Source of the DNA: Sinorhizobium saheli
Lineage (GTDB): Bacteria > Pseudomonadota > Alphaproteobacteria > Rhizobiales > Rhizobiaceae
DNA: 64,000 bases
Reading direction: 5' to 3'
Assembly: GCF_001651875.1 (NCBI RefSeq)
Contig: NZ_LNQB01000083.1
Location: forward strand, 129,130-193,129
Below the pieces are notes generated by a model. That model was not told the DNA's origin and searched no databases. It was given only the letters and a program-made list of their open reading frames with translations. A program made the translations under genes and the position numbers. Below are positions 27,446 to 36,499 of the stretch, piece after piece. Positions within the stretch are counted from its first letter, which is position 1. Each line of letters starts with the position of its first letter.

Positions 27446-27628
27446 GCATACGGCCCCTGTCGCGCGCCGACTGTCGAAGCGCCATCGACACGTTTTACAC
27501 GAATTTCATACGACCCGACAGCAGCAGGCTCCGGACGCGTTGTCCGAGATCGGCTCGGCACGACCGGCCCGCTCCAGCGCGGGCGCCTCGTCGGGGCGCA
27601 CGAAGATCGCCGCCGCGCATCGCCGCAT

Positions 27629-29911
27629 TCACGACTTTCGCCAGGCACGCAGGCGCGCGGCTTTCACCCCTCCGAGCTTTCGATTGAGGGTCGACTTCAG
27701 CGATCGAAGCAAGTTCGACACGCCGCGGCGCCAACCTTCACGCCGGACGGCGGAGAAGTTGACGAGAATGCCGGCGACGGGCGCCCGGTTGATGCCAAGG
27801 CGTTCGACCGCCTCCTTCAGATCCTGTTCCTGCGTCCGTTCCGCCGCGACGACGACCAGCACGGCGTCGACATGGGTGCACAGCCATACGGCATCGTCGT
27901 CACGATCGAAGCTCGGCGCGTCGACGATGATGAGATCAAACCGGCGGCGAAGCTCGTCGAACAGTCGGCCGTGATCATGAAGCCCCATTCGGGAACTGAT
28001 GACGCGCAGGAAGGGGTACTCGGGCGCCACCGCGATCACCGCGTCGAGGTCTACCGTGCCCTCGGCAACCATTCCGAGCGACAGGCTCCTGTTGGCGATC
28101 CCGAGGACGCCCGCCGCCCCGTCCGGTTTCGGATCGATGTCCAATATCACGGAGCGCAGGCCGCTGGTCGTCGCCATCGCGGCCATGCCCAGTGCGCAAG
28201 TGGTCTTTCCTTCGCCGGCCGACGCGGAGGTGAGCATGAGGACCTTTGGTTCGGCGCCGGGCTCGAGCGCCCGCCAGGCAAGGCAGAGCGAGCGCATGGC
28301 CCGCGCGAAGGCGGCATGAGGATTGGCGAGCATGTGATAGTAGGGGCTCTCGCCCGGCATCAGCACCGATTGCACGTTCGGAACCGACACGAGGTTCGGG
28401 CGCTTGACGATCGCCTCGGCGGCACTGGCGGTCCTGACGCTCTTGTCGAGCGCATCCGAGGCGATGGCGACCATGACGGCGACCAGGAGCGATGCGATGG
28501 CGCCGACCGGGATGATCAATTCGGGTTGGGGGAAGGACGGCTCCGAAGGTACTTCGGCGAAGGAAGCCATGCGAGCGGTCGCCTTCACCTCTTCCTGCTC
28601 GGGGTCGAACGAGCCGAGCCGCAGCACCACCTCGTCATAGCGCTTCTGCTCTGCCAGCAGGTCGCGCTCTAATTCCCTTCGGCGGATCTCGTTCAAGTTG
28701 CGATCCTGCATCTCCTTCTGCAACCGGCCGACTTCCTGCTGGAACTTCTTGACCCGCACGCTCGCGACCTTGGCATCGTTCTCGAACTCCTGGACGATGC
28801 GCCTGACTTCCTCGTCGATCAGACGGCGGTTGGAGGCGATCTCCGCGTCCGCGTCCATCACCAGCGGGTGGTTCCTGCCGAACTTCGCCGTCAACTGCGC
28901 CCTCGTGCGCAGCAGCCGTCCTTCCTCCGTCCGTAAGGTGCTCAACAGATCCGAGGTCAATACGCGCCCGACCGAATCGACGCTGGTCGCGAGCAATTGC
29001 TGCGCCTCGTTGAACTTGGCCCATGCACCGGCCTCATCGACCCGCGCGAGCGTGAACTGCTCGTTCAGCTGCTCCATTCGCGCCCGCACCACGTCATCCC
29101 TCGGATCGAAGGTCAGATCGCTGCGCGTCGTGAATTCGGCCATCTCGCGCTCTTTTTTCGCGATCGAATCCGCGAGCGTCACCGCCTGAACCCGCAGGTA
29201 GCTCAACGTGTTCTTCGCCGCCCGCTCCTTCAGCCTCGACGTCCAGACGACGTAGTCGGATGCGACGCCGTTGGCGATCTCTGCGGCGCGCGCAGGAAGA
29301 GCGTGTTGAACGGAGATGGTCATTGCGAGGCTGTCGCCCCTGCGGGCGGCGGAAACGGAGCCGATCAGTCGCGTGATGGCGCGATCACGCTGCGCACCGC
29401 TCGCTGCAATTCGCTCGCGCAGGTCCTGGCGGCCCCTCGCGCTCTCGTCCGCGTCCCCGAATGACAGCCATGCCGGCAGCCATGACGACACGCCCTCGGA
29501 TTGGGCGGCGGGGCGCGGGTTGAAGTAGGGATCCTCGAGGAGCCGCAGGTCGTCGACAACGAACCCCAGGAATTCGCGCGACTCGACCATGTCCATTTCG
29601 GTATCCATCGCCGATTTGTCGCGCTCGAGATTCTGCAGTTCCAGCACCGATTCATAAGGGCGCGTATCGTTGCGGTCGAACACCAGCGTGGAGGAGGCGG
29701 TATAGGTCTTCGTCAAGGAATACGTGGCGACGACCGACAGGAGCGTGCCGCAGACGGCGATCCCGATGATGAGCTTGGCGTAACGCAGGAATATCTCGAG
29801 GAGGTCGGCGAGCGTGTAAGCCGAAGGTTCGCGTGCCGCCACCGCCACGCTCGTCTCAACACCTTGGCGCAGCTGTTCGCGAGCTTCAAATTCCCGATCG
29901 AATACCAGCAT
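27629..29911 (-). CDS. polysaccharide co-polymerase with fused tyrosine-autokinase-like ATPase (ExoP/Wzc-like)
   Basis: A 760-residue inner-membrane protein that would set chain length and drive export. A Wzz domain starts with a helix near 45-66, a long periplasmic coiled coil spans about 230-430 and a second helix lies at 467-487. The cytoplasmic ATPase has Walker A SASAGEGKTT (about 562-571), Walker A-prime VILDIDP (about 588) and Walker B DLIIVDAP (about 659). The C-terminal 40 residues are basic and contain no tyrosine cluster, unlike Wzc and ExoP, so control by tail phosphorylation is doubtful. I start at the ATG at 29911, with GGGGGTGAG just upstream, not at the GTG at 29920. It opens the large polysaccharide locus. 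Confidence 0.87.
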   Translation of the reverse strand: MLVFDREFEAREQLRQGVETSVAVAAREPSAYTLADLLEIFLRYAKLIIGIAVCGTLLSVVATYSLTKTYTASSTLVFDRNDTRPYESVLELQNLERDKSAMDTEMDMVESREFLGFVVDDLRLLEDPYFNPRPAAQSEGVSSWLPAWLSFGDADESARGRQDLRERIAASGAQRDRAITRLIGSVSAARRGDSLAMTISVQHALPARAAEIANGVASDYVVWTSRLKERAAKNTLSYLRVQAVTLADSIAKKEREMAEFTTRSDLTFDPRDDVVRARMEQLNEQFTLARVDEAGAWAKFNEAQQLLATSVDSVGRVLTSDLLSTLRTEEGRLLRTRAQLTAKFGRNHPLVMDADAEIASNRRLIDEEVRRIVQEFENDAKVASVRVKKFQQEVGRLQKEMQDRNLNEIRRRELERDLLAEQKRYDEVVLRLGSFDPEQEEVKATARMASFAEVPSEPSFPQPELIIPVGAIASLLVAVMVAIASDALDKSVRTASAAEAIVKRPNLVSVPNVQSVLMPGESPYYHMLANPHAAFARAMRSLCLAWRALEPGAEPKVLMLTSASAGEGKTTCALGMAAMATTSGLRSVILDIDPKPDGAAGVLGIANRSLSLGMVAEGTVDLDAVIAVAPEYPFLRVISSRMGLHDHGRLFDELRRRFDLIIVDAPSFDRDDDAVWLCTHVDAVLVVVAAERTQEQDLKEAVERLGINRAPVAGILVNFSAVRREGWRRGVSNLLRSLKSTLNRKLGGVKAARLRAWRKS

Positions 29912-30537
29912 AACGCTCACCCCCCGCCGGGCATCGACAAGGCCCGGCTCAAAGCTCTGAAAGTTTAGACCACCGTTACCCGCACTGGTTCACTCGGCGA
30001 AAGAAGGAACGCCAAGCAACTGAATTTCCTCAAGCTTCGTTACGGTCATCGCCGATAGTACAGCAATAATATTTCCCGTTGATACCGCCGCATTGCGCGG
30101 ACGCCAACAACCCGCCGCACCGCGCATGCCGGTGCAAGAGCCTCTCCGTCCTGTCGGACGCCGATCCATGTGTTGATGGCAGAACGATCGAAAATGGCCG
30201 TATTCGCCTGGCGCACTGCGCACCGCGACCGATGCCGGCCAGCAGGGAGCCCGTCCAACCGAGGGGACAACCGGAGCATGACGAACGGTCCACGACGACT
30301 CGGTCATGACAAATCCACTCAAAAATCAATTGCCGACGGCGTTATCGAAATATCAAAACATAAAAAAATCGGAATGCCTTCTTTACCATGCGCGCCCGCC
30401 GGGAACAACAGAAACCGTCACCACCATACTGCCTGTCCGGGCACAATATCCGCAAGACTGTGAAATACTGCGCAATTTCTACATTCGAAGTTTAACCGGA
30501 CGGGTCGCGCCAATTATTGCGGCGAGAACGAGCCTCA
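29912..30537. other. 626-bp spacer between the co-polymerase and polymerase genes
   Basis: The largest gap in the window. It should hold the promoter of the leftward co-polymerase gene. The part at 30300-30500 is A+T-rich. A minus-strand frame of 110 codons (29990-30322) has an N-terminal half of low-complexity GC type and no motif, so I do not call it. No terminator with a clear stem and T-run was seen after the polymerase gene. Confidence 0.5.
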
Positions 30538-31836
30538 TCAATGACGGCCGCTGCGGGCGGCAGCCTGCCGCGCTCGGGCGAATTCGAGCAGCAGCGGATA
30601 CATCACCAGCAGCAGGGCCGTATACCGGTAGCGCTGATAGATATGCGCGTTGGCACTCGCCATCGCGACGAAGACGAGATAGTAGACAAAGACCGCCGTC
30701 CTGCTTTGCGCAGCAATGCCTGCGCGCCAGGCGAGCATCCAGAGGATCATCCCGATCGACGAAAGCAGGATCCAGCCGGCAAGGGACAATATGCCCCCTT
30801 CCGACCAGACAAGCAGGTAGCTGTTGTGAACCGGCGCTTCCTGCACGCTGTAGAGCCGGAACTGATCGGCCCCGATGCCAAGCCAGGTCACGCCCCTTTG
30901 GCCGATCAGATGCAGGGCCTCCACCATCAGCGCGCTACGGTCATTGAACGTGCCGGCCTCCGACAGGTCCCCGGAGACGACCGCTGGCATGACGCGCTTC
31001 TGGAAAGTCGCGGGAAGATAGTCGACGCCGCCGAATTGAAGAAACAGGGCCGCGACGATCGCGAGCGGCAGGAGCTTGACCAGGAGACCGACCCGGAACG
31101 TCAGCGTCATATAAACCAGGATACCGACCGTGGTCGCGATAAGGCCGGTATTCGAGCTCGTCAGCACCAGAGCCACGACCATGACGGCGAAGAAGCCGAC
31201 GAAGGGCAGTACGGGCAGCCGCTTGATCGAGCGCAGCCAAAGCGACGCCACGATCGCCATGGCGTTCAAGCAGCCCGCCGCATTGGCATCCCCGACCAGC
31301 GTCGCGAGCCGCTTGCCTCCCGTCACCGTCACCGCACCGGGCACATAACCGACGGTATAGAACGTGATGATACCGTGAAGATCCAGGGCGAAGACGCCCA
31401 GAAGGAATACCAGAATGCGCCGATATGCCTCGTCCTCGTCGCCAACCATCAGAATATAGGGCAACACCAGGAAGCAGAAGGAATACTGAAGGAGCAACAC
31501 CAGCCCGCGCACGGGATCGCCGACGAAGAGACTGCTCAAGAGAAGGCCGCCCACGGTCAGGACGAAGGCTGCGATCCAGAACGGCGCCGCCACGCCGAGC
31601 GGATCGCGCGGCAGGCGCCCCTTCAAGAGAAGGATTCCGAAGGCCAGGCAGTAAAGTGCGTCGCTGACGGTGAAGTACACGACTTCGGTCTTGAGGTTGA
31701 GGAACGGCGCCAGAAACACCGCGAGGTAGACGATGTAACGCTCGACGACGGACTCGGACGACGAGCGCGGCGGCGAGGCGGGAATTGCGGCGCTTGCGAA
31801 GCGACCGTTGGCGCGTCCGACAAACCCCTGTGCCAT
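30538..31836 (-). CDS. O-antigen/exopolysaccharide polymerase (Wzy/ligase-like)
   Basis: A 432-residue polytopic membrane protein with about ten to twelve hydrophobic segments and the loop pattern of Wzy_C/O-antigen ligase proteins: a large periplasmic loop between about residues 270 and 345 with RSALMVEALHLIGQRG, WLGIGADQF and APVHNSYLLVWSEGG. It would join repeat units on the periplasmic face. I choose the ATG at 31836, with GGGAG eight bases before it; a GTG at 31863 overlaps the stop of the upstream glycosyltransferase as GTGA and would add nine residues. In either case the pair is coupled. Confidence 0.83.
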   Translation of the reverse strand: MAQGFVGRANGRFASAAIPASPPRSSSESVVERYIVYLAVFLAPFLNLKTEVVYFTVSDALYCLAFGILLLKGRLPRDPLGVAAPFWIAAFVLTVGGLLLSSLFVGDPVRGLVLLLQYSFCFLVLPYILMVGDEDEAYRRILVFLLGVFALDLHGIITFYTVGYVPGAVTVTGGKRLATLVGDANAAGCLNAMAIVASLWLRSIKRLPVLPFVGFFAVMVVALVLTSSNTGLIATTVGILVYMTLTFRVGLLVKLLPLAIVAALFLQFGGVDYLPATFQKRVMPAVVSGDLSEAGTFNDRSALMVEALHLIGQRGVTWLGIGADQFRLYSVQEAPVHNSYLLVWSEGGILSLAGWILLSSIGMILWMLAWRAGIAAQSRTAVFVYYLVFVAMASANAHIYQRYRYTALLLVMYPLLLEFARARQAAARSGRH

Positions 31837-31859
31837 ATCTGTCGCTCCCGTCCGACCTG

Positions 31860-33023
31860 TCACCCCGGTCCCGCGGCCTGTCGCTCAAGGGCCGACGCCG
31901 CCACGGCATCCCATTGCGAAAGGATCCGCTCCGGCGCGTATTTTTTCGCGCTCGCCGCGGCGCTGGCGGCAAGGCGCTTGCGCAACGGGGCGTTGCCGAG
32001 CACGCTGGAAAGCGCCTCGGCGAGTGCCTCGACGTCGTTGCCTGGGACCAGAATGCCATCCTCGCCGTTTTCCACCATGTCGGACGGCCCCCATTCGCAG
32101 GCGAAGGAAACGACAGGGAGGCCGGCGGCCATGGCCTCCAGCAGCACGATGCCCCAGCCTTCATAGCGAGACGACAGGACGAAAACGTCCGCGGTCTCCA
32201 CCCACATTCCCGGCCGCTCGGTCACCCCGGGCATCTCGACCTTGCCCTCGAGGCCAAATGCATTCCTGAGCGCCTCCAGCGACTTCCTGGCCTCGCCTTC
32301 GCCCCAGATGACGAGCTTCCACTCGGGATGCCTGGCGGAAATCCGGGCGAAAGCCTCGATCAGCAGGTCGAAGCCTTTCTGATGGGTCAGGCGTCCGACG
32401 GCCGCCAGGATCTTCTTGCCGCGTCTCTTGCGCCATCCGGCCGGCAGATCGACGGCGTTGGCAATCACCCAGCCCCTGGAGCGCATCCTCTCGGGAAAGT
32501 AATCGAGTGCTCCCCGTGTCATCGTCACCAGCCCGAATGCGCGCGGATACAAGAGGCGCTGCAGCCATTTCCAAAAAGGGCCGAAGGGTTGCAATGCCGG
32601 ATTGTTGCGCTCGGAAACGATGACGGGGAATGCCAATCCCATCGTGGCGATGAGCGTCAGTACATTCGTCCGCGTCAGGAAACTCATGACGAAATCCGGC
32701 CGGGAGCGCTCGATGGCGGCGCGCAGCCGGCGAATTCGCTGGAGAACGAGCAAGCCGGACCGCAGCTTCGACACTCTTTGCGGCGGCACGCCGAGCCGCT
32801 CGATGACGATCCCGGGATCGAAATTATAATACGGCCGGGCACCGGGCGGCTCCAGCGTGATGATCGTTACCGCGCAGCCGATGCTGGTCCAATGATTTGT
32901 GACCAGGTTGACGACATGCTCGGTGCCGCCCGCGCCAAGTGCCGGAACGACGATGGTCATCCGCGCGCCGGCGATGCTGGGCACGCCAACCGACCAGGAA
33001 CTCGCACTCTCATTCATGTTCAT
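31860..33023 (-). CDS. GT4-family glycosyltransferase
   Basis: A 387-residue GT-B enzyme of the PglH/WbnK-like kind. The N-terminal PALGAGGTEHVVNLV motif binds the acceptor side, and the donor half has AVGRLTHQKGFDLL and the E-x7-E segment SSRYEGWGIVLLEAMAAG. There are two in-frame ATGs (33023 and 33017) and a GGGGGAGGG stretch about ten bases upstream. It runs into the polymerase gene with an overlap and is divergent from the first sulfotransferase across 472 bases. It probably adds one sugar of the repeat unit on the cytoplasmic side. Confidence 0.86.
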   Translation of the reverse strand: MNMNESASSWSVGVPSIAGARMTIVVPALGAGGTEHVVNLVTNHWTSIGCAVTIITLEPPGARPYYNFDPGIVIERLGVPPQRVSKLRSGLLVLQRIRRLRAAIERSRPDFVMSFLTRTNVLTLIATMGLAFPVIVSERNNPALQPFGPFWKWLQRLLYPRAFGLVTMTRGALDYFPERMRSRGWVIANAVDLPAGWRKRRGKKILAAVGRLTHQKGFDLLIEAFARISARHPEWKLVIWGEGEARKSLEALRNAFGLEGKVEMPGVTERPGMWVETADVFVLSSRYEGWGIVLLEAMAAGLPVVSFACEWGPSDMVENGEDGILVPGNDVEALAEALSSVLGNAPLRKRLAASAAASAKKYAPERILSQWDAVAASALERQAAGPG

Positions 33024-33495
33024 GTCGAAATCGCCCTCCCCCGGCCGCCCGATGGCGGCCCGATCGCGTGCCTCGTCGGCGCAGACTCCGTCTGCGCGTC
33101 AGCGCATGCGCAGGCTCTTCCCCGCGACGCGCGCTTCAGTCGGTCTCAGGTTCGATGGCAAGTGCGTTATTGACAGGATGCGTGTTTTTCATTTCATATT
33201 CAACTTGCTAAAATGTTTTCAAGAAATCGACTTCAAAAGAGACACATTGCAGGCGACAGTTTACTGGAAGAATCCGGAGAATCAATATTAGTTTTCATTA
33301 GCATTTCCTGCTAAGACGGGCATTCGCTCGAGAATGGCGAAACCGCGCTGAACAATTGGCGCGACAGAATATTTTTGGCATGACGTCCGCTTGCGCACCG
33401 CAGTAGCAATCAAAGCTATTTTCGCCGCAACAATTCAATGGCGTTGCGGCTATATATGTATTTATATTTGGCCTGAGACAGGCGAGGGCAGAACA
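33024..33495. other. 472-bp A+T-rich divergent spacer
   Basis: It separates the leftward glycosyltransferase and the rightward sulfotransferase and must contain both promoters. The DNA from 33170 to 33490 is much richer in A+T than the genes and includes TATATATG near 33450 and the half-site AATTCAA at 33432-33438 that recurs upstream of other genes in this locus. No coding frame is convincing. Confidence 0.5.
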
Positions 33496-34338
33496 ATGGC
33501 AAGCATTTTCGGTCGCGCGTGGCGTCGGATGGAGAAGCGGGTGCGGCTGACCGCGTACGCGGCTCGCGCCGACAGTTTCCTGATCTCCTATCCGAAATCG
33601 GGTCGCACCTGGTTCCGCTACGTTCTTTCGCACTATTTCGCCTCGGTTGCCGGCGTCTCCGGGCCGATCGACCTGCACAACATGTTCTCGGTCGTGCCGA
33701 ATTTCGATCTCGACCCGACGCGCGGAATTCCCGCCTATCGCTTCCGCGACAAGAATGGCGTGATACCGACGGTCCTGGTAAGCCATCTCGGCTATCGCGC
33801 GAGCCTGTTTCTCAGGCGCCCGGTCGTGATGATGGTCCGCGATCCGCGCGATGTGATCGTGTCGGCCTATTTCCATGCAACCCGGCACAAACACCGTTTC
33901 GAGGGCAGCCTTTCGGATTTCATCAAAGATCGCGACCAGGGCATGCCTGCGATGATCGGCTATCTCAACCGCTGGGCAGAGGGCCTCTCGAACCGCGACC
34001 ATTTCGTCCTGAGCTATGAGCGCCTCTCGGCCGATACGGAAGGGCAAACGGAAGCCGTTCTCGGGTTTCTTGGCTGCCGCATCGATCGCACGGCGCTTCG
34101 GGATGCAGTCGAGGCCGGACGCTTCGAGGCGATGCAGGACCGGGAGCGCGCAGAAGGAATCCCGGCCCACGACTATGATCGCAATGACGTGGAAAGCTTG
34201 CGCATGCGGCGCGGCAAGGCGGGGGGGTTTCACGACTATCTCGACGAGGCGCAGATCGCCGAGGTCGAGCGATTGTGCGCCACGCAACTGACGAGCGCCG
34301 CCAAGGGCCTTGTCGCGCGCACGGGATTGCATGTCTGA
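33496..34338 (+). CDS. PAPS-dependent sulfotransferase (first of three)
   Basis: A 280-residue sulfotransferase. The 5'-phosphosulfate loop is SYPKSGRTW (31-39) and the 3'-phosphate site is RDPRDVIVSAYF (115-126, with the serine at 123). A later RRGKAGGFHDYL stands for the RKGxxG motif of the Sulfotransfer_1 family. It would move sulfate from PAPS to a hydroxyl of a glycan or lipid. The ATG at 33496 has GAGGG ten bases upstream; the open frame before it is not coding-like. It is a single rightward gene followed by the GMC oxidoreductase 209 bases later. It belongs to a different subfamily from the other two in the window, so a different acceptor is likely. Confidence 0.86.
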   Translation: MASIFGRAWRRMEKRVRLTAYAARADSFLISYPKSGRTWFRYVLSHYFASVAGVSGPIDLHNMFSVVPNFDLDPTRGIPAYRFRDKNGVIPTVLVSHLGYRASLFLRRPVVMMVRDPRDVIVSAYFHATRHKHRFEGSLSDFIKDRDQGMPAMIGYLNRWAEGLSNRDHFVLSYERLSADTEGQTEAVLGFLGCRIDRTALRDAVEAGRFEAMQDRERAEGIPAHDYDRNDVESLRMRRGKAGGFHDYLDEAQIAEVERLCATQLTSAAKGLVARTGLHV

Positions 34339-34547
34339 CTGCGGAGAAACGGCCTCTCACGGTTTTGACGGAGAAGCCATTGCTTCGGTCTCAATTCTGC
34401 TCTACGAAGATTTCACAATATTTCTCACTTTATACAATCCTGTTTAAGATACCTTGGCCTCCTCTACGAGAGAGGCTTGCGTAAAGCTGAGCAAAATCAA
34501 GAATTTCCGATCGCGGCTCACCGTTAATCCATCAGGATGTGGCCCCA

Positions 34548-36146
34548 ATGGTTATCGTCAATCGGGCGGGACAAGAGACTGCATTTGAATTCGACATCTG
34601 TATCATCGGGGCCGGGGCCAGCGGCCTTACAATTGCTTCTGCGCTCGCCGGCACGCATGTAACCGTCTGCGTGCTCGAAAGCGGCGGCGATGCCAATTTT
34701 ACGGGCACGTCCGACCTCGCGACCGGCGAGTCCTCCGGGTTGCCTTATGCGCCGCTCGACACCAGCCGCCTGCGCGGCTTCGGCGGCAGTACGCGCGCGG
34801 GCGGATGGGGCGGCCTGTGCAAGCCGCTGGATGAGCAGGATTTCGAATATCGCCCTTGGGTGAACGACAGCGGCTGGCCGTTCGGCTACGATCATCTCCA
34901 CCCATATTATGAGAGAGCCAAGGAGACGCTTGGCGTTCCGGATGTCGACGAGCTGCGTCCGCGTGATACCGTCTTTGCCGGCCGTTCGGCGAAGCTCGCG
35001 AGCGACAGGCTGGCGCTCTGCCGCAATTTCCGGCTCGGCGACAGCCTGCGGGCGACGATCGAACGCTCGCCGTCGACGACCATTTTTCTCCATTCGACCG
35101 CCCTCTACCTAGAATTCGACAGCGCCCGGCACGCGGTCGCCTCGGTTCTGTTCAACCAGGGTGACGACCGAACCCTGCGGGTCACCGCACATGCCTATGT
35201 GCTGGCCGCCGGCGGGCTCGAAAACGCGCGCCTGCTGCTCCTCAGCCAAGGACTCGAAGGTCCGCCGAAGCAACTCGTCGGTCGGTATTTCATGGACCAT
35301 CCGCGCTTTTCCGTGGGCACGATCTACCCTCTGAAAAAAGATGCCTTCGCCGAACTCTTGAGTTTCGATCGCGTCCGCATCGCCCGCCGCCACACGGTGG
35401 AACGGTTGATCTGGCCGGGCTCGCGCCGTCACTTCAGGGTCAAAGGCCTGACGCTGTCCTTCGATGCCCAGAAAGAAGAGCAATTGCTCAACCACCGGGC
35501 CTGGGTGGAGCCCGTGTTCTCCGGTCAGGTAGACGAGACAATCGAGGCGCTCAAGTCGAAGATCCTCTCGCTGCGGGACTTGAGCCTGCAAGGACAGCGG
35601 CGCCCGCGCGTCTCGCACTCCATTCGCAACTTGCGGACCGTCAACTGGACGACGATCATGCATCTGGCGCGACCGGCGAGGCTCGCGCGCTGCTTCCGCC
35701 TACAGCACATCCTCGAGCCTGAGCCGTGCGCCGAGAGCGCCGTCAAGCTCTCGCGGCACCGGGACCGCTTCGGTCTGCGCAAGATCGACCTGCATTGGCG
35801 GCTCTCCGAGTCGACTTTGACGTCGCTGCGCCGAACTTTCCAGATCCTCCAGGCAGAGTTTCTGAGAACAGGCATCGCCCGGCTCGAAGCGACACCGGAG
35901 GAATGGGAACGGCTCGAGCGGCCGATGTGGACCTGGCATCACATCGGCACCACACGCATGCACGACGACCCCCGCCGCGGCGTCGTCGACGCCCAATGCA
36001 GGGTCCATGGTGTCAGCAACCTGTTCATTGCCGGCAGCTCCGTTTTTCCAACTGCCGGCAACGACACGCCGACATTCACCGCCGTGGCGCTTGCGCACCG
36101 CCTCGCCGACCATCTGATGGATATTGCTGCGGGATCATGTCCATGA
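34548..36146 (+). CDS. GMC-family FAD-dependent oxidoreductase
   Basis: A 532-residue enzyme with the FAD-binding motif CIIGAGASGLTIASALA near residue 16, an internal AAGGLENARLLL typical of the glucose-methanol-choline group, and the C-terminal domain HHIGTTRMHDDPRRGVVD and FPTAGNDTPTFTAVALA, where the catalytic His and Asn lie. No signal peptide. It would oxidise an alcohol, here most likely on a sugar or glycan intermediate. The ATG at 34548 has AGGA ten bases upstream; a GTG at 34539 is too close to it. Known polysaccharide clusters rarely carry this family, so its job is open. Confidence 0.83.
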   Translation: MVIVNRAGQETAFEFDICIIGAGASGLTIASALAGTHVTVCVLESGGDANFTGTSDLATGESSGLPYAPLDTSRLRGFGGSTRAGGWGGLCKPLDEQDFEYRPWVNDSGWPFGYDHLHPYYERAKETLGVPDVDELRPRDTVFAGRSAKLASDRLALCRNFRLGDSLRATIERSPSTTIFLHSTALYLEFDSARHAVASVLFNQGDDRTLRVTAHAYVLAAGGLENARLLLLSQGLEGPPKQLVGRYFMDHPRFSVGTIYPLKKDAFAELLSFDRVRIARRHTVERLIWPGSRRHFRVKGLTLSFDAQKEEQLLNHRAWVEPVFSGQVDETIEALKSKILSLRDLSLQGQRRPRVSHSIRNLRTVNWTTIMHLARPARLARCFRLQHILEPEPCAESAVKLSRHRDRFGLRKIDLHWRLSESTLTSLRRTFQILQAEFLRTGIARLEATPEEWERLERPMWTWHHIGTTRMHDDPRRGVVDAQCRVHGVSNLFIAGSSVFPTAGNDTPTFTAVALAHRLADHLMDIAAGSCP

Positions 36147-36207
36147 CGGCACGCGCTGCACCACCCTGCTCGTGAAACCATTCCCGCGGGATGGCGCGCG
36201 GGGGGGC

Positions 36208-36241
36208 AAAAAGAGAGGGCCTTTCGCCGAGAAAGGCCCTC
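36208..36241 (-). terminator. intrinsic terminator, leftward
   Basis: A perfect 11-bp stem GAGGGCCTTTC/GAAAGGCCCTC (36215-36225 and 36231-36241) with a five-base loop is followed on the minus strand by TCTTTTT (36214-36208). On the plus strand no T-run follows, so it acts leftward. Confidence 0.7.
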
Positions 36242-36256
36242 CGACAACCTAAGGAA

Positions 36257-36328
36257 CTAACAGCGTGCCCAAAATTGCATTTTGCGGAGTGTGCCGGATG
36301 TCATGCTACCTTGACGCGTGGCCGTCAT
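36257..36328 (-). CDS. possible 23-aa small protein
   Basis: ATG at 36328 is preceded on the minus strand by GGAGGAGG about nine bases away, one of the best ribosome sites in the window. The frame codes for 23 residues ending MQFWARC and stops with TAG 16 bases before the terminator stem. It has only one tryptophan, so it does not look like a trp leader, and no gene lies downstream on that strand to be attenuated. Confidence 0.3.
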   Translation of the reverse strand: MTATRQGSMTSGTLRKMQFWARC

Positions 36329-36410
36329 CCGTGGTTTCCTCCTCCATGCTTTTCGGTGCCGCTCGCCGAGCGAGCCAGATATCGCCTGAACGGCTAGCGG
36401 TGCAGCACAT

Positions 36411-36441
36411 TTGAATTCAACCCATCGCTCGCTTGTATTAT
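36411..36441 (+). promoter_or_regulatory. possible promoter/operator of the acyltransferase gene
   Basis: TTGAAT (36411-36416) and TATTAT (36436-36441) are 19 bases apart, a little wide for a sigma-70 promoter. The -35 lies in the perfect palindrome TTGAATTCAA (36411-36420), which recurs at 51966-51975 before the dehydratase gene. Confidence 0.4.
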
Positions 36442-36499
36442 ACGTGGGCTGTTTTTATTTCGAATTCATATTTTAAATGGTGCTCAAAGGGATACTCAA

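Larger units (their letters stand above)
36207..36431 (-). ncRNA. candidate small RNA or small-protein mRNA
   Basis: A leftward transcript is predicted from three signals: a perfect -10 TATAAT on the minus strand (36442-36437), about 220 bases without a larger gene, and a strong intrinsic terminator at 36241-36208. No -35 better than three of six matches is seen. The genes on both sides read rightward, so the terminator cannot serve them. The transcript carries a 23-codon frame with a very good ribosome site, so it may be a coding small RNA. Confidence 0.42.
36147..36499. other. 353-bp spacer with small-transcript signals
   Basis: The spacer lies between two rightward genes yet has a strong leftward terminator at 36208-36241, a leftward small frame at 36257-36328, -10 elements on both strands at 36436-36442, and the palindrome TTGAATTCAA at 36411-36420. 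Each is listed separately. Confidence 0.6.

Noticed and set aside
25310-28672. Rightward 1120-codon frame opposite the MscS channel and co-polymerase
   Set aside because: Such a long frame is striking but it is the complement of two genes with clear domains; it is highly charged and repetitive in Asp/His/Arg with no domain.
29990-30322. 110-codon leftward frame in the 626-bp spacer
   Set aside because: The C-terminal third looks protein-like, but there is no ribosome site or known motif and the N-terminal half is low complexity. I left it as spacer.
30306-32166. Long rightward open frames through the polymerase and glycosyltransferase genes
   Set aside because: They are antiparallel to well-supported leftward genes and translate to Arg/His/Gln-rich sequence without motifs, as expected of GC-rich shadows.
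34459-34478. Inverted repeat GCCTC...GAGGC before the GMC oxidoreductase
   Set aside because: Only five outer base pairs match and no T-run follows, so it is not a supportable terminator.
36208-36328. Tryptophan-leader attenuator
   Set aside because: The short frame plus terminator resembles a leader, but it has a single Trp codon and no biosynthetic gene follows on the minus strand.
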